A stretch of 64,000 bases of DNA from Tamarix chinensis (taxonomy: Eukaryota; Streptophyta; Magnoliopsida; Caryophyllales; Tamaricaceae): positions 13,014,128 through 13,078,127 of the forward strand of contig CM060174.1 of assembly GCA_030549775.1 (NCBI GenBank), in the 5' to 3' direction. The first letter of the stretch is position 1. Each line of letters begins with the position of its first letter. The translations under genes and the position numbers were made by a program. Below are positions 50,060 to 61,160 of this stretch, one piece after another. Under the pieces are notes generated by a model. The model was given only the letters and a program-made list of their open reading frames with translations, was not told the origin of the DNA and did not search any database.

Positions 50060-50225
50060 GGAGAGTTCGGCAATTATTGTCAATGGAGATGAAACAAAGA
50101 GGTGGGGGAGGGTCGACAATTATTGCCGATTAATGTTGTGTTCGGCCAAGAATGCCGTAAAGGTGGGGGAGGTTTGACAATTATTGCCGATGGAGGTCGT
50201 GGAGTTCGGCCAAAATTGCCGATGC
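50060..50225 (+). repeat. 61-bp tandem repeat, about 2.7 copies
   Basis: Units at 50101 and 50162 begin GGTGGGGGAGG and contain GACAATTATTGCCGAT and GTTCGGCCAA. A partial, more diverged unit starts at about 50060. The inner string is close to the dyad CGGCAATTATTGCCG. Confidence 0.7.
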
Positions 50226-50386
50226 TCAATAGATATTCAGTAAATTTTACCGATACTTTGCCATTTAGATCGTACAAATTTACTGATATAAATTTTACTT
50301 TCGGTAATTGTTTTTCGCGTTGTAAAAATTTATTTTCTATATAACAAATCCCTATTTATATGTTAATTAATTCCTTGTATTTCAAT

Positions 50387-51155
50387 TAGGGGTGTGCATT
50401 GTCGGATATCCGTATTTGAACGGATATTTTTTTGGATATCCGATCCGACCGGATATTCGATATCCCATATCTGAATCCGCATCCGAATACACCGGATATC
50501 CAAAATATCGGATCGGATTTTGGATATATCCGATTATTGAAAAAAAATATCCGATTATTAAATTTACATATATAATCTATAACTACATTTTTTTTCTACA
50601 TAAATATTTGTTTAATTATTCAGCTTACATACAAAAAGATAAAATACATGATTAATCATATCCACAAAAATTAGCGATCAAGATTTGTGAACAATGACGC
50701 TCTAGAACCGTGGAACGACCTAAGTTAAGAGGCTCAAAAAATTTAGGAGTTTTTTTTTTCTGGTCTGAGTGCTTGCGTGTGTGTAGGCCGTGACCTATTT
50801 GACTGTTTGTAGAATGTGAATGTTTATTTTAGATTTTAGTTTAGTAAATTATATTTGGACTTATGTACTATAGTAAAAAAAATGATCCAAACTTAAAAAT
50901 TGAAAGAAAAAAATCAGATTATAAATTAAATTATGCCTAAATATAACTAGCTTATTCTTAAAATTAGATATTTTTTACGGATCGGATTATCCACTAAAAA
51001 ATCGGATCGTATATCCGCTCCGGTGAAACTTATATTTGACCGGATCGGATATTCACTCCCCTTTTCAAAAATCTGACTGGATATTCAAAATTTTAAATCG
51101 ATTTTTTCAAATATCAAATTAATTTTTTGAATCCCAATTTTTCTGTACCGCCCTA
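50387..51155. mobile_element. hAT-type MITE, 769 bp, in the LIKE-COV promoter region
   Basis: Ends are TAGGGGTGTGCA and, inverted, TAGGGCGGTACA. Both flanks of the element are full of GGATATCCG and CGGATCGGAT strings, typical of a common plant hAT-like family. Flanking 8-mers ATTTCAAT (50379-50386) and ATCTCAAC (51156-51163) match at 6 of 8 positions, the expected hAT duplication length. No transposase is present. Confidence 0.75.
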
Positions 51156-51163
51156 ATCTCAAC

Positions 51164-51340
51164 TGTTAGAATCTACTCTAGTTTCCATAACACCGCACTC
51201 AAACTAATTCCGTGATCCCGAGCATCACCGTCCAGAGCAATTCACACACTTTTAGATACTTGCACAGGACGCAGACTAAACAAGTAACAACCACTTCACC
51301 TCTCTCTCCTTTCCCCTCTGGAGATCTCGTTTGGTCGAAA
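51164..51340 (+). promoter_or_regulatory. 5' UTR and proximal promoter of the LIKE-COV gene
   Basis: A 177-bp single-copy-looking stretch between the MITE and the start codon. It ends in a pyrimidine-rich leader (CACCTCTCTCTCCTTTCCCC) common just upstream of plant start codons. No obvious TATA box is seen, so the core promoter is TATA-less or lies within or beyond the MITE. Confidence 0.5.
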
Positions 51341-54300
51341 ATGGCGGAGGAGAAAGAGTCGACATCAGTCCCACTGAGTCAAGTGAATGAAGATCCGGAA
51401 GATCCGGCCAGAGCTCCGCTTAATTCATCGAATCCTTCTCCGCAAGAGGTTAGCTAGATTGAATACGAATTGGCTAATTATAATTTTTGTTCTGTTGCTA
51501 TTGGCGTTGCCCTTTCATTGTTATTACTGACATATGGTGTTTCTGATTTTGTATTTGGATTTGGATTTTTCTACCTCAGTTTTATTTCCTTGGAGGGTGC
51601 TTCCTGCGACTATGAGTCTTATCTTTCATGTTTTAGTTTTCAGTTTAGCTTTTTTACCACTAGATATTGTTGGTTGTTGGAGAAGCATCAGGACTTTACT
51701 GGGTAAGAAAGCAAGGAAAGAAATGGAGAAGACACGAAATGATTACCAGTTCTCTAGGAAAGCTGGAGTGCTGCCTTTTTTTTTTATTTTTATCGACAGT
51801 TCAGGGCGTGATTAGGATATAGATGGTGTTTGATTGAGTAATGATGGGTTTATGATTTTTTTTTTTTGGAATTTTGCGCGTATAATAGGACTGAAAATGC
51901 CAAGAAATGCTATTGAAGATCAGCAGCGAATTTTTTTTTTTTTGGAAATTTGTTATTTGTTGCATAGAAGCAGTTACGCTGAAAACCTCTAGATTTGAGG
52001 AGTGTTTGGGGAAAACCTGTGATGGAAGAAAATATAGTGCTGTGAGCAATCCCAGAGATCGCCATCTTGCTACTATTGTTATTGGTACAATATGTAGTTC
52101 ATTGTGGGGATGGAAAGGAGTTTATTAGATGCAGGACTGAAGTCATCAGCAAAAAGGGAACCAGATCATGGAGCCTGTCTTTGCGATATTCTATATAAGA
52201 TGATTTATTTATTTTGTTCCTACTTAGGTTAAGGTCAGAGGGCACGATAAATGATGTTATCTTTGTATCACAGTTATATGAAGGTGGTTTTAATTTTGAC
52301 AATTGGCACGGTTAGTGGTGAAACAGGGTGCAGCAGGTTTATATTTGTTACTACCCTTCTCTGATATGTTGTTACATCTCTACCTCTTCATTCTGGTCTT
52401 TTCTGGTGCTTAATATTTTAGGAACAATTTAATCCTCAGTTAACATTAGAAAACTGGTATCTTGGACCTAGACAAATTGCAAGATATACTCCTTTTCCTT
52501 TTGAAGGGATGTCATGGGAACTACTCATTTCTGAAAATTTAAAGGGAGCTTATATTCAAGTCACTGGGAACATCCTTACGCATACTGCGTTCATGACTCG
52601 CACAAATATCTCACAGTTAAACATATTTATTGTCTGAATCCTTGGTGGTGGGAGGTTATTTGCATGAAAGTTTCTTGCTGATATGCAGGGTGTTGAGTAA
52701 ATCTCAATCTCTTATCACTCTACAACTACATGTCCTTTGATGATATTAATTCTGTGCATACTGAACATTATTTAGTAATTTGTTAACATTAACTTCTTTC
52801 ACATGGGACTACATTATATTGCAGACTAAAGTAATGTTTGACGGAGTCTCTGAGGCATTATTGTTGGCTCTTGAATTTGAACTCACCTAATTCTGAGGTC
52901 TACCTAGACAAAGAATCCACTTGATCATATAAGTTCTCTCACATTTCCCTACACCCCTGCTCTTTATTCTTTTAATTTTCTTGGGGTGATAGCGAGTAGA
53001 GAATGGTGAGGCAAGATGAGTTTGGATAGATGGGTTAGATTGGCTGGGTAGTTCCTGTCCAGGGTGGCATTCAACGATTTATTGATGTGGCAATTGGTTG
53101 ATTATTTATATCTGCGCCAATCTTCACTTTCGTTAGAAGCCCAGTGCGGTAATGCTGATGTAATATATGCTACTATATGCCTATATTGTAAAAAATATAC
53201 TGTTCCTGGCAGAATATAATCAAGAAAACTTACTCTCCGTATGATTAATTCGCTTGTTCTTGCTAGGCTTGCTGCTATGTGCTCCAAAGTTGGGTTTCAA
53301 GGAAGTTTATGACTGGATGGTAATTGCTAGCACTTTTATTTCCTGACATGTTTACCTAATATCTTTTGTCTTCACATCCAACATAACAAAAAAGAGTTGA
53401 AATGTGAAAATTGCAGTGTAGTCCTTTTCCCAGTTGCTGTTACATTTTTCATTACATGGTGGTTTGTTCAATTTGTTGATGGTTTCTTCAGTCCACTATA
53501 CGAACGACTCGGCTTTGATATATTTGGTATGTTTCACTGTGCTTTCCATTTGTACCAACCATAATAATGATACGAGGGTAGCCTTAGGGGATTAAGTGGA
53601 TAAAAATGAGTCAAGTATGCATGATCACAGATTAGCTACCATTTGTCTTCCTGGTGCTTCCATGTAGTCATTTTACTCTGTTAATTCACAACCCGTGTCT
53701 TACATGGCACTTTTTCAATACAGGACTGGGATTTATCACCTCATTGATTTTTGTGTTCCTGGTTGGTGTTTTTGTTTCATCGTGGATGGGTGCCACAGTC
53801 TTCTGGCTTGGTGAATGGTTAATAAAAAAAATGCCATTTGTTAGACATATATATTCAGCCTGCAAACAAATCAGTTCTGCAATTTCTCCGGGTAATGTCT
53901 GGCTCTTTTTATCTGCTTTGGTTTTGAATTGGCAAGATGAAAAGTCACTATGATTTTTGTGCTTTTCTGGGTAGAATTAACATGATCTCAGACTACGTCG
54001 CAGCTTCTGCTGTCTTCTTTCTGAGGTCCTATTGTTAGGTATCTGCAGCTCTAAATTAAAAACTGTGCCGTAACATTCATCCAGCGAATATACTGGGACT
54101 GGCAGTGTGCACTGCTGCAGTGGAGCCAATTTAGAAACTATTTATGGTCTGCACTCTCCATAGATTTTTCTTTTATTTGTATGGATGGTGGAGGCCGGGA
54201 AAGGGGTGCAGGTGTGGTTTAGGTTTTACCCTCCTAAGCCATGGTTAAGCTATGGTTCTTGTGTTTTGCTCAAGGTCCCCTTTTCTTTCCTCACGCACGC

Positions 54301-57300
54301 GCGTGTGTGTATAATGTATGAGGCATATCAAGTGAGAACTAGGTGTTTTACAGAAACTAAGAGCTTTATTATCAAAACACTCTGATTGAAATTTTATAAC
54401 CTGAGTACATGTAAAATAATAAACCCTAACAATGATCCTCTAGTTCTCTCAGCCACGATCCTATTTCACTTCTCCCTCTTCCCATTCTACACCCCAGCCC
54501 TTGCCTGTCACAGCCACCTCTGACCCCTTACTTGCCGCTGCCGCCACCCTTTCCTACCTCGGTTGCTGCCACCACTTTATCTTGTTGGAGTTGCTATGGT
54601 GCCACCTCAACCTACCTGTTGAATCATTACTGCCACTGGAAAATGAAGCTTGCGATTACTAATGTGAAGACTACTGCCTTCAAATAAGCAGATATGAGTC
54701 AAAATCTGTAAAACTGAAACAATTGAAGCTGTTCATCATTATTGTTCAATTTGCTGATTTTCTGTCTTTCTTTCTTTTTTTATTTTTATTTTTATTTTTA
54801 GGATTCTGGTTTTGCCAATAATCATTGGTTTGATTTCACTCATTTTTAATTCTAGAGTTTGCTCCCTTTTTTTGGCTAGGCCTGGGTAGATATTGATTTC
54901 TCTTTTGATTAATTGTTCAGTGATTTAATTGGTGAACTAGGAAATAAATGCCGGAAATATAATGTCGGAAAATTCTTGACTTTGGTTTGATGGCGTTGGT
55001 GACAACTGGCGGTGGTTTCTGGTGGACTTGGTTTGCGGGTGGCAACTCCGGCAAGGGCTGTCAGTGGGGTGGTGGTGGCCGCCAAGAAAGAAAACAAATA
55101 GTGCTAGGTTTCTTTTATTTAGATATAATTTGGGTCATTAGATTCAAAACTGAGGGCTGATATAATTGGTTCTCGGTTCTCACTAGATTTGTCTCAGCTA
55201 AATATTTGATAATTTGATTGCCTTTTATTTTTTATGGATATTCAGCCTTGATTTAGGATTAATTCCATTGGTAAGAATTATATATCTTTTTCGGAAACTA
55301 AAATTTATATCATTAGCCAAATAATTTGTCTGTGCTTTATATCACAGTTCGTGTTCAAGGGTCATGAAGTCCTCAGGTACACCCATTATCCAGTTCAGCT
55401 GGACACTCAAATTCGCTATGTCTAGGACACTGCCCAAGCCTATGAAAAATATCAAATGTAAGTTGCTTTGCTATTATTCTAAGCAACTGTCTGTGCCCCC
55501 CCGGGAAACCTCCAAGTTCCTGTTTACCATATTCTATACATGGGGGCGTTAAACACTGCATGTGTAATGATCCCATGCTTCCTCCTCTTGTATTGACTTT
55601 GAGCATCCATCCCACCCAAGTTTCCCAGTTGTAAACCAGTTTGCATTGTTTCAACCTGTTGTATGCTTACACTCTGCAGGTATTTGTTCAAAAGTTTACT
55701 TCTCTTCCAAACATACCTTGCATTTATCTTTTGGAATGATTGCCCATTGATTTGGTATCTCCTTTGAACTGACAACCTGATTCGCTGAATGATGATTTTG
55801 TGACGAGGCGTGCCATCATCTTTTTGTACCATGGGTCCAAGGAGCTCCCCCAAACATTGGGTGAAGAGTCTCTGATTAGTTTGTACACTATTGTGATAGC
55901 ATATTTTTCCCTTTGTTGTGCACTGCTGAGATCGGCAGAAAGGTTCAAGCCGATGCCTTTGTCTCAATACCTTCTTTATGCTTCAAATATACTCTGTGAA
56001 CCCATTTGATCCAAAAGTTCTCTTTGGACTCGGTTAAGCTTCTCATGTTTGCTGTGTTCCATGTGAAGAAGTTCTTTGTGCCCGAGCCTCCCTCACTCTT
56101 TGAAGAGTACACCGATGCCTTTCTTTCTGCTTTCAGTCATGGTTGACTAGAAGAATTGCCTGCACAGGCTAACCAATTGCTGAAATTACTTCTTGAGGCA
56201 ATACATTGTTTTAGGTCTGATCGTTACGAATTCAAAAACAACGAAATTAAATAGCTGGATCCTCCCTGCATAATTGAGAATTTTGGTTGTCCATGTCTTC
56301 ATTCTGCTTGTAATTCTCTTAGGTGTTGAATAGCAAGAAAAGAACTTGACATGGGCACCCCTTGAAAGGTAGAGTGCCCCTTTGGAAGCCTAAGACATCA
56401 AGGATATGTTGTTTAATGTTGTTTCCCAACCTCCAAAGTAGACATGGCTCTTCTCAGGGTTAACAATTAGGCCTAACACAACTGTTGTCTCCCCTAGTTT
56501 TTTTCTTACTAAAAACTCAAAAAATTTGACCAGAAAGAGTGGATGACCTGTCAAAGCATAAGTTAATCAACTTGAGGCTCTTGCAATGTGGGTGGCGTTT
56601 GAATCGAGGGTGAGTCCATAATTGGAGTAGATGCTCCATGCTAATTACGAACAAATATGGAAACATTGGGTTCCCTTATCTAACCCCTTCTTGCTTGGGA
56701 TGGTTCAAGCAACATTCCAATGATTCATTAGGAGTATTTGATCGTAGATATACATTGCATCATGAGCCTAACAAAGGTAAATCAAAAACCAATGATTTTC
56801 CCTTTATGAAGCTCCATTCTATAGAGTTTCATGCCTTCTTATAGTCTACTTTGGCATCGTTCTAGCATTGATATGCTTCTGGACATACATCTTGAGGAGT
56901 TCATGAGCCATGAGGATAGTCTCCTATTTATCCTGCCTTGAAAAACACAGCTTGGGAAATATCCACTAGGTGGCTTATTGCCTCTTGCAGGCTGGCAATG
57001 ATTACCTCTTAGACAATCTTGTAAATCACATTGCAGTAGACAATTAAGGCTTCTTTTTTGATTGATTTAGCTTTGATGAGGTTTGTGGGTTTCAAAGGCA
57101 GCACTTGGTTTAGTGAATGGTAATATGTGTGCAAGTGGGATGCAGTCGTGGTGGTGTGATGGTGGATGAACTGCGACAGAGGTGGGTGATGTTGTTTGAT
57201 TAGGGAATTAGGATTATGATTATGTTTTGCAGTGGGTAGATGATGATTGTTTGAAAGGATTTCAGATTTGGGATTTTTTTTGTGTGGCGAATTTCTTGTG

Positions 57301-58998
57301 GTGGGAAGCAGTAGTAGCAGCCAAAAGGCAGTGGGGGGCCTGGTTTGGGCCTTGATACCAAATTGATGCAGGACCTAAATTTAGCCTTGCTGGATTTATC
57401 ACAAAAAAGCCTCAAAGGTTTCACAGGCCTTTAACACTCAACTTTATTTATCCAAACACACCAATTATATAAGACTAAGGCCATTTATAGATGCCAATGA
57501 ACTACAAAATATAAACCCAAATAATATGCATTCAATATTCCGAAAGATCATGATTCTTAAAAATATAGTAAGTACTAGAATAACTCAAACAACTCAGGTA
57601 ATTAATAAAAAAGATAACTCGCTAAACAATTAACTAACTTATGCTCCTAGTCCTAAGTGACCTATGAAAAGAGGCATATCCATTTGGATCTGGGCCTTCT
57701 TTCTAGTAGTTCAATAGCAAACTATGACCTTCCAATGCAGGTAGATTGCATCAATAGGTCTATAGTCTACTATCTTCTCTGGGTTGTCCACTTTGGTTAT
57801 AAGCGTGATGGAGTGTTGTTGATTGTTCTCAGCAAGGAGCTAGTGTCCCTGGATTCTCTACTGCAGCCACAACATACTTACCAATGATCTACCAAGTCTT
57901 CTTGTAGAAATGATAATTAAATCCACCAGGCCCTGGTGACTTTGGGTCCCTTGTGAGAAAACTGCCTACCAAGTCCGCTGTGACTCTTTGGAGGAGTACT
58001 TTCATCTGTTCAACTCCTAGAGTAGGTCTGTTGGGAAATACAACATGATCAACCTGTTGGAGTTCTTGAGTAGATGAATCCAGGAGTTTCTTGTAGTACC
58101 CCACTGCTTCTTGTTTGCGAGGTTTTCCTTCCTGATTCTCATGATTCATTGGTCTTTGATTTTTTTGATGTGAATATGTGCTGTGGTTATATTAGTTTCA
58201 CCTGATCTGTTATTTATGAACAGATCAAAATACCACTGCCTTTAAAGAGGTGGCCATTATTCGCCACCCACGTGTTGGTGAATATGCATTTGGGTTCATT
58301 ACATCATCTGTTCTCCTTCAGGTACTTGTGATTGATATTCGTTGCCTGTTCTCACTTGTTCTCTTTTACCAGTGTTCATTTGTTAGATGATTTCTGATTA
58401 ATAATTCATCTGAAAATCTTACTATATTGGCCATGGCACTGCCAAATATGATGATCATCTAAATGACATTAGAGTTGGATTTCTTGATGCTATTGCTGTT
58501 TCGAGGAACTCCCTCATATAGCTAGATCTCAAGGCTTGCTTTTGTTGTTCATTGCCAAATTCTTGTTTGGGAGCCAATTAATTATTTTCTACGGCCCTGT
58601 TAATTGTAAACTCGGTCAGCTGGCATGTTGGCTGAGGGTCTATACTATTCAGCTGATTAGTTCAAAGTTTCTGCAGTATTCAGGTTGTCAGTTATTGCAT
58701 AGATTGATGTTGTGAATGACAAACGCTGCTATTTCATAAAGTATCAACTTCTTGTTGAGATGATAGATCTTTAATTTTATAAATCGTACTGATAATTACC
58801 ACCATGAAACTCTTTGATCAATGATGTCGAGTTGCTAATGTACTCCCCTAATCCTTTGATGCCAATTGCAGAAGGATGATGGAGATGAAGAGTTGTGTAG
58901 TGTATTTGTTCCAACAAACCATCTTTATCTTGGTGATATATTCCTAGTTAACTCAAAGGATATCATAAGGCCAAACCTCTCTATTCGAGAGGGCATAG
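51341..58998 (+). CDS. LCV: LIKE-COV protein (DUF502 family), six exons, 3' end missing
   Basis: Exons by reading frame and GT-AG sites: 51341-51448, 53267-53319, 53417-53526, 53724-53891, 58224-58321, 58872-58998. They join in frame for 221 codons and part of the next. The start context AAAATGGCGG and an acidic Ser/Pro-rich N-terminus suit the family. Then come LQSWVSRKFMTG, a first membrane segment (VVLFPVAVTFFITWWF), a second (FITSLIFVFLVGVFVSSW), EWLIKKMPFVRHIYSACKQI, FKEVAIIRHPRVGEYAFGF and FVPTNHLYLGDIFLV, ending REGI. Known members are COV1-like membrane proteins of the Golgi/trans-Golgi network needed for vascular patterning and protein sorting. The expected EIIVSGGM-type final segment is not found before 64000. 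Intron 4 (4.3 kb) and intron 6 contain transposons. No inactivating change is seen. Confidence 0.9.
53892..55340 (+). other. Left part of LIKE-COV intron 4
   Basis: Intron sequence without a recognisable gene. It includes a T-rich A/T tract (54770-54800) and a GC-richer patch (54440-54620) with CCGCCACC-type strings, possibly old transposon debris. Confidence 0.4.
55350..58190 (-). pseudogene. LINE reverse transcriptase relic in LIKE-COV intron 4, reversed
   Basis: Read leftward: QEAVGYYKKLLDSSTQELQQ, DPKSPGPGGFNYHFYKKTW (58149-57889), a gap filled by an LTR fragment, then YCNVIYKIV (about 57020), VRQGNPMFPYLFVISMEHL (about 56690-56620) and TIVYKLIRDSSPNVWGSSLD (about 55900). These match the L1 reverse transcriptase fingers, the RQGDPLSPYLF box and the terminal region. 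The endonuclease part is absent, so it is 5'-truncated in the usual LINE way. Stops and frameshifts are many. It lies opposite to the host gene, so its own signals would not be read in the gene's transcript. Confidence 0.7.
57111..57884 (-). mobile_element. LTR retrotransposon fragment inside the intronic LINE
   Basis: It sits exactly between two halves of the LINE reverse transcriptase. On the minus strand a possible LTR runs from TGTTGTGGCTGCAG (57884) to GGTCCTGCATCA (57367), followed after two bases by TGGTATCAAGGC, one or two changes away from the tRNA-Met primer site. About 250 bp of leader-like sequence follows to 57111. No coding sequence or second LTR is seen. Confidence 0.45.
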
Positions 58999-59000
58999 GT

Positions 59001-60129
59001 ATGTCTATATTTTCTTTTCCTTGTTGCTGGTATACAGTGTTTGTAGTAAAAGCTGCTGAAGTGCAACCATATTTTTGAATAGTGGAAGTCAGTATGCCAC
59101 TTTTTTTTTTTGGACCACTCCCTCTTGTTTTATGAGCTCCATTGTAGATGTTAAGTCCATATTAGTGAAATGAAATCATATGCCAGATTGATTGCTAAAT
59201 GTTATCCTAACTGCTTCTGGATTTACAAGCACTTTAACTGTGCAATTTCGTTTAACCTGATCAGTAATATAGATCTTTATTTTAGCCAATTTCTTCAATA
59301 TATTCAGTCATTTGTGTACTGTGATACCTCAGTGCCAACAATTTCATGGAGTAGATATTCTTCCATTCAGTTTACTTTATGCTTAGGTGACAGTTAACTT
59401 GAGAATACCTTTTTCTATCACTCTTTTACCTATAATGCCATCACCCTTTCATCTTTAGTGCAAAATCAAATCTTAATAGGGTTCCTGTCTCTTATTTATC
59501 TCTTTCTTTATCTGGTCTTGATCTTCTTCGTCAACCTTTGGGCTCTTCGTCTTCGACCTTCGCTCCACAATGAAACAACTATAACATATGGTAAATTTAC
59601 ATTTGATTTCACTCAACTGACCGCGAAAAAAATACAGAAAACACAATCTGAAAATAGAAAAAGCGGAAACATAATAAAAATAAACAAAATCAATTGAAAT
59701 TGGCAAACTAAAAACTCTCTCGCCAACTCGTGGGATTTCAACCAATGATCCAACACAAGCCTTTTATAACTCACTACTTTGCAATTGTTTTTCCAAATCA
59801 CAAATCAAATGGACAACGAAATTGGAGGAAGAAAAAAGTAAAAAAGTTTGCCAACTCGAATCAATATAGAGATAAATCATTTGTTTTTGTTTTTATCTTT
59901 TTACAATAGCAAATTAGTAAAAGAAAACCAAAAGATAATTGATAGACCATTAGTTAAATACATTTTTGTGAGGAAGACAAATAGAGCATAGCAAAGCTTG
60001 AGCTGAGAAAGGGGCGTGTGAGGATCTATGGAGGGAAATATCAGTCATTCTGTTTCTGTTTTATTTTCTTTTCTTATTTTTCTATTTTTATATGTTTCTT
60101 GTATGGGTAGTTACATGATGTCAGCAGGT
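59001..60129 (+). other. Start of LIKE-COV intron 6
   Basis: It begins at the donor GTATGT (58999). I searched both for the expected last exon and for other genes and found neither. Open frames at 59458-59801 on both strands show no family resemblance. Confidence 0.5.
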
Positions 60130-60349
60130 TGTTAAGGCTATGCTGAGTCACGTAGGGAAGGGTAATTTAAATACCGAAGGAGAGGAGGAGGATAGGGGAG
60201 GACAATGGGTTGTTGAGTGGAGACACCAAGGTCTCAAAAGCTTGATATGAGTTGAATCCATGCCTTTTTTTTTCCTCCACCACTGTTTTGTTGTCTCATT
60301 ATTCAAATTTTCTCTATAGCTCGTAATTACAAAATTCTCCTAACATTCT

Positions 60350-60361
60350 TGGTATCAGAGC
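60350..60361 (+). other. Primer-binding site of element J (initiator tRNA-Met)
   Basis: A perfect TGGTATCAGAGC four bases after the LTR end. It fixes the plus orientation of J. Confidence 0.85.
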
Positions 60362-60381
60362 ATTGGCGATTCTGAGCAAAG

Positions 60382-60809
60382 ATGGCCCAAAAAAAGGTTG
60401 ACGCCCTTGAAGAAAAGATGTAGGAGATACAAGCAGGATGGGAACGTGACATCGTAGTTGTTAGGAAAGATATGGGACGAGAGGATTGGATCACTCCATG
60501 GAAGGATGGTTTCTATGGAGAAAACTCTAGCAAACTTGGTGACACGTTTGGATATTGTATTTGGGCATAATGTATTAGTCGTCAGTAGCCCTGCCACCAC
60601 AAAAGGAGAAAGGAGTCCGAATAGAGGTATTGTTGAATGACAGTGGAGGATGGGGAGGGATCAAAACTCCAAGGAAACGGGAGTTTCCTACCTTTGATGG
60701 ATGAATCTAGATGGGCGGATTTTTCGAGTTAAACGATACTTCAACCTTAACCACACATCAGAGCTCGAGAAGCTAGAGATGGTAGTAGTGGTCATGGAAG
60801 GCAAGGCTC
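60382..60809 (+). pseudogene. gypsy gag N-terminal fragment (element J)
   Basis: It starts MAQKKVDALEEKM, then a stop, and further on in shifted frames FPTFDG, RYFNLNHTSELEKLEMVVV and MEGKAL. This is the usual plant gypsy gag series (PTFDG...YF...EKLEMA...LEGKAL). Frameshifts and stops show decay. It is cut at 60809, right where a tryptophan-rich stretch is expected. Gag forms the particle core in intact elements. Confidence 0.7.
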
Positions 60810-61086
60810 TGATAGCAGATTCACTGCTACCAGACACTCCCCCTAACTCACAAATATTCTGAAAGGAATTAAACAATATGAAACAGAGATATGTAATGAA
60901 ATAGAGATGATAGTATTGATATCGAAGAGATAGTTCTGCCAGATATTCGAGGTCCTGGCCCCTCCCGTTTACAGTCCACTTTTTCCCTGCTTCCTTCGTT
61001 CCCTTCCCTCCTTTTAAATACCCCAGGCTCCCCGACTCAAGACGTACAATAACAGAAAATTATGACTCAGCAAATAGGTCCTAACA
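60810..61086 (-). repeat. 3' LTR of element H
   Basis: On the minus strand it begins TGTTAGGACC and ends CTGCTATCA, 277 bp, of TG...CA form with imperfect inverted ends. TTTAAATA (61013-61020, read as TATTTAAA) is its likely TATA box, the same 8-mer as in the J LTR. Its left border coincides with the break in the J gag frame. Confidence 0.65.
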
Positions 61087-61160
61087 GACTCCTCAGCTAC
61101 GTGCTCTGCTAAAAGACCAAAAACCCCCTGCTATAACTATTTTGCCCATCTAACCCCCCA
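61087..61160 (-). other. Short 3' untranslated stretch of element H
   Basis: It lies between the pol stop and the LTR. A purine-rich patch (minus strand GCTGAGGAG) ends three bases before the LTR and may be the polypurine tract. A stronger G run (TGGGGGG) lies nearer the stop. Confidence 0.4.

Larger units (their letters stand above)
60130..60809 (+). mobile_element. Ty3/gypsy element J: 5' LTR, primer site and gag start
   Basis: The LTR (60130-60345, 216 bp) starts TGTTAAGGC and ends CTCCTAACA, with a TTTAAATA promoter box at 60166-60173. After TTCT comes the primer site TGGTATCAGAGC (60350-60361). The gag frame follows and is interrupted at 60809 by element H in reverse orientation. The rest of J is not in the window. 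Confidence 0.75.

Noticed and set aside
50060..50386. Endogenous pararetrovirus sequence upstream of the LIKE-COV gene
   Set aside because: No coat, reverse transcriptase or movement-protein motif is present, only tandem repeats.
59458..59801. A possible last LIKE-COV exon or small gene in intron 6
   Set aside because: Neither strand encodes the conserved C-terminal segment, and no acceptor in the right phase precedes a matching sequence.
60688..60876. Minus-strand 62-codon frame across the J/H junction
   Set aside because: It spans the LTR end and the reverse complement of gag, so it is an artefact of the nested insertion.
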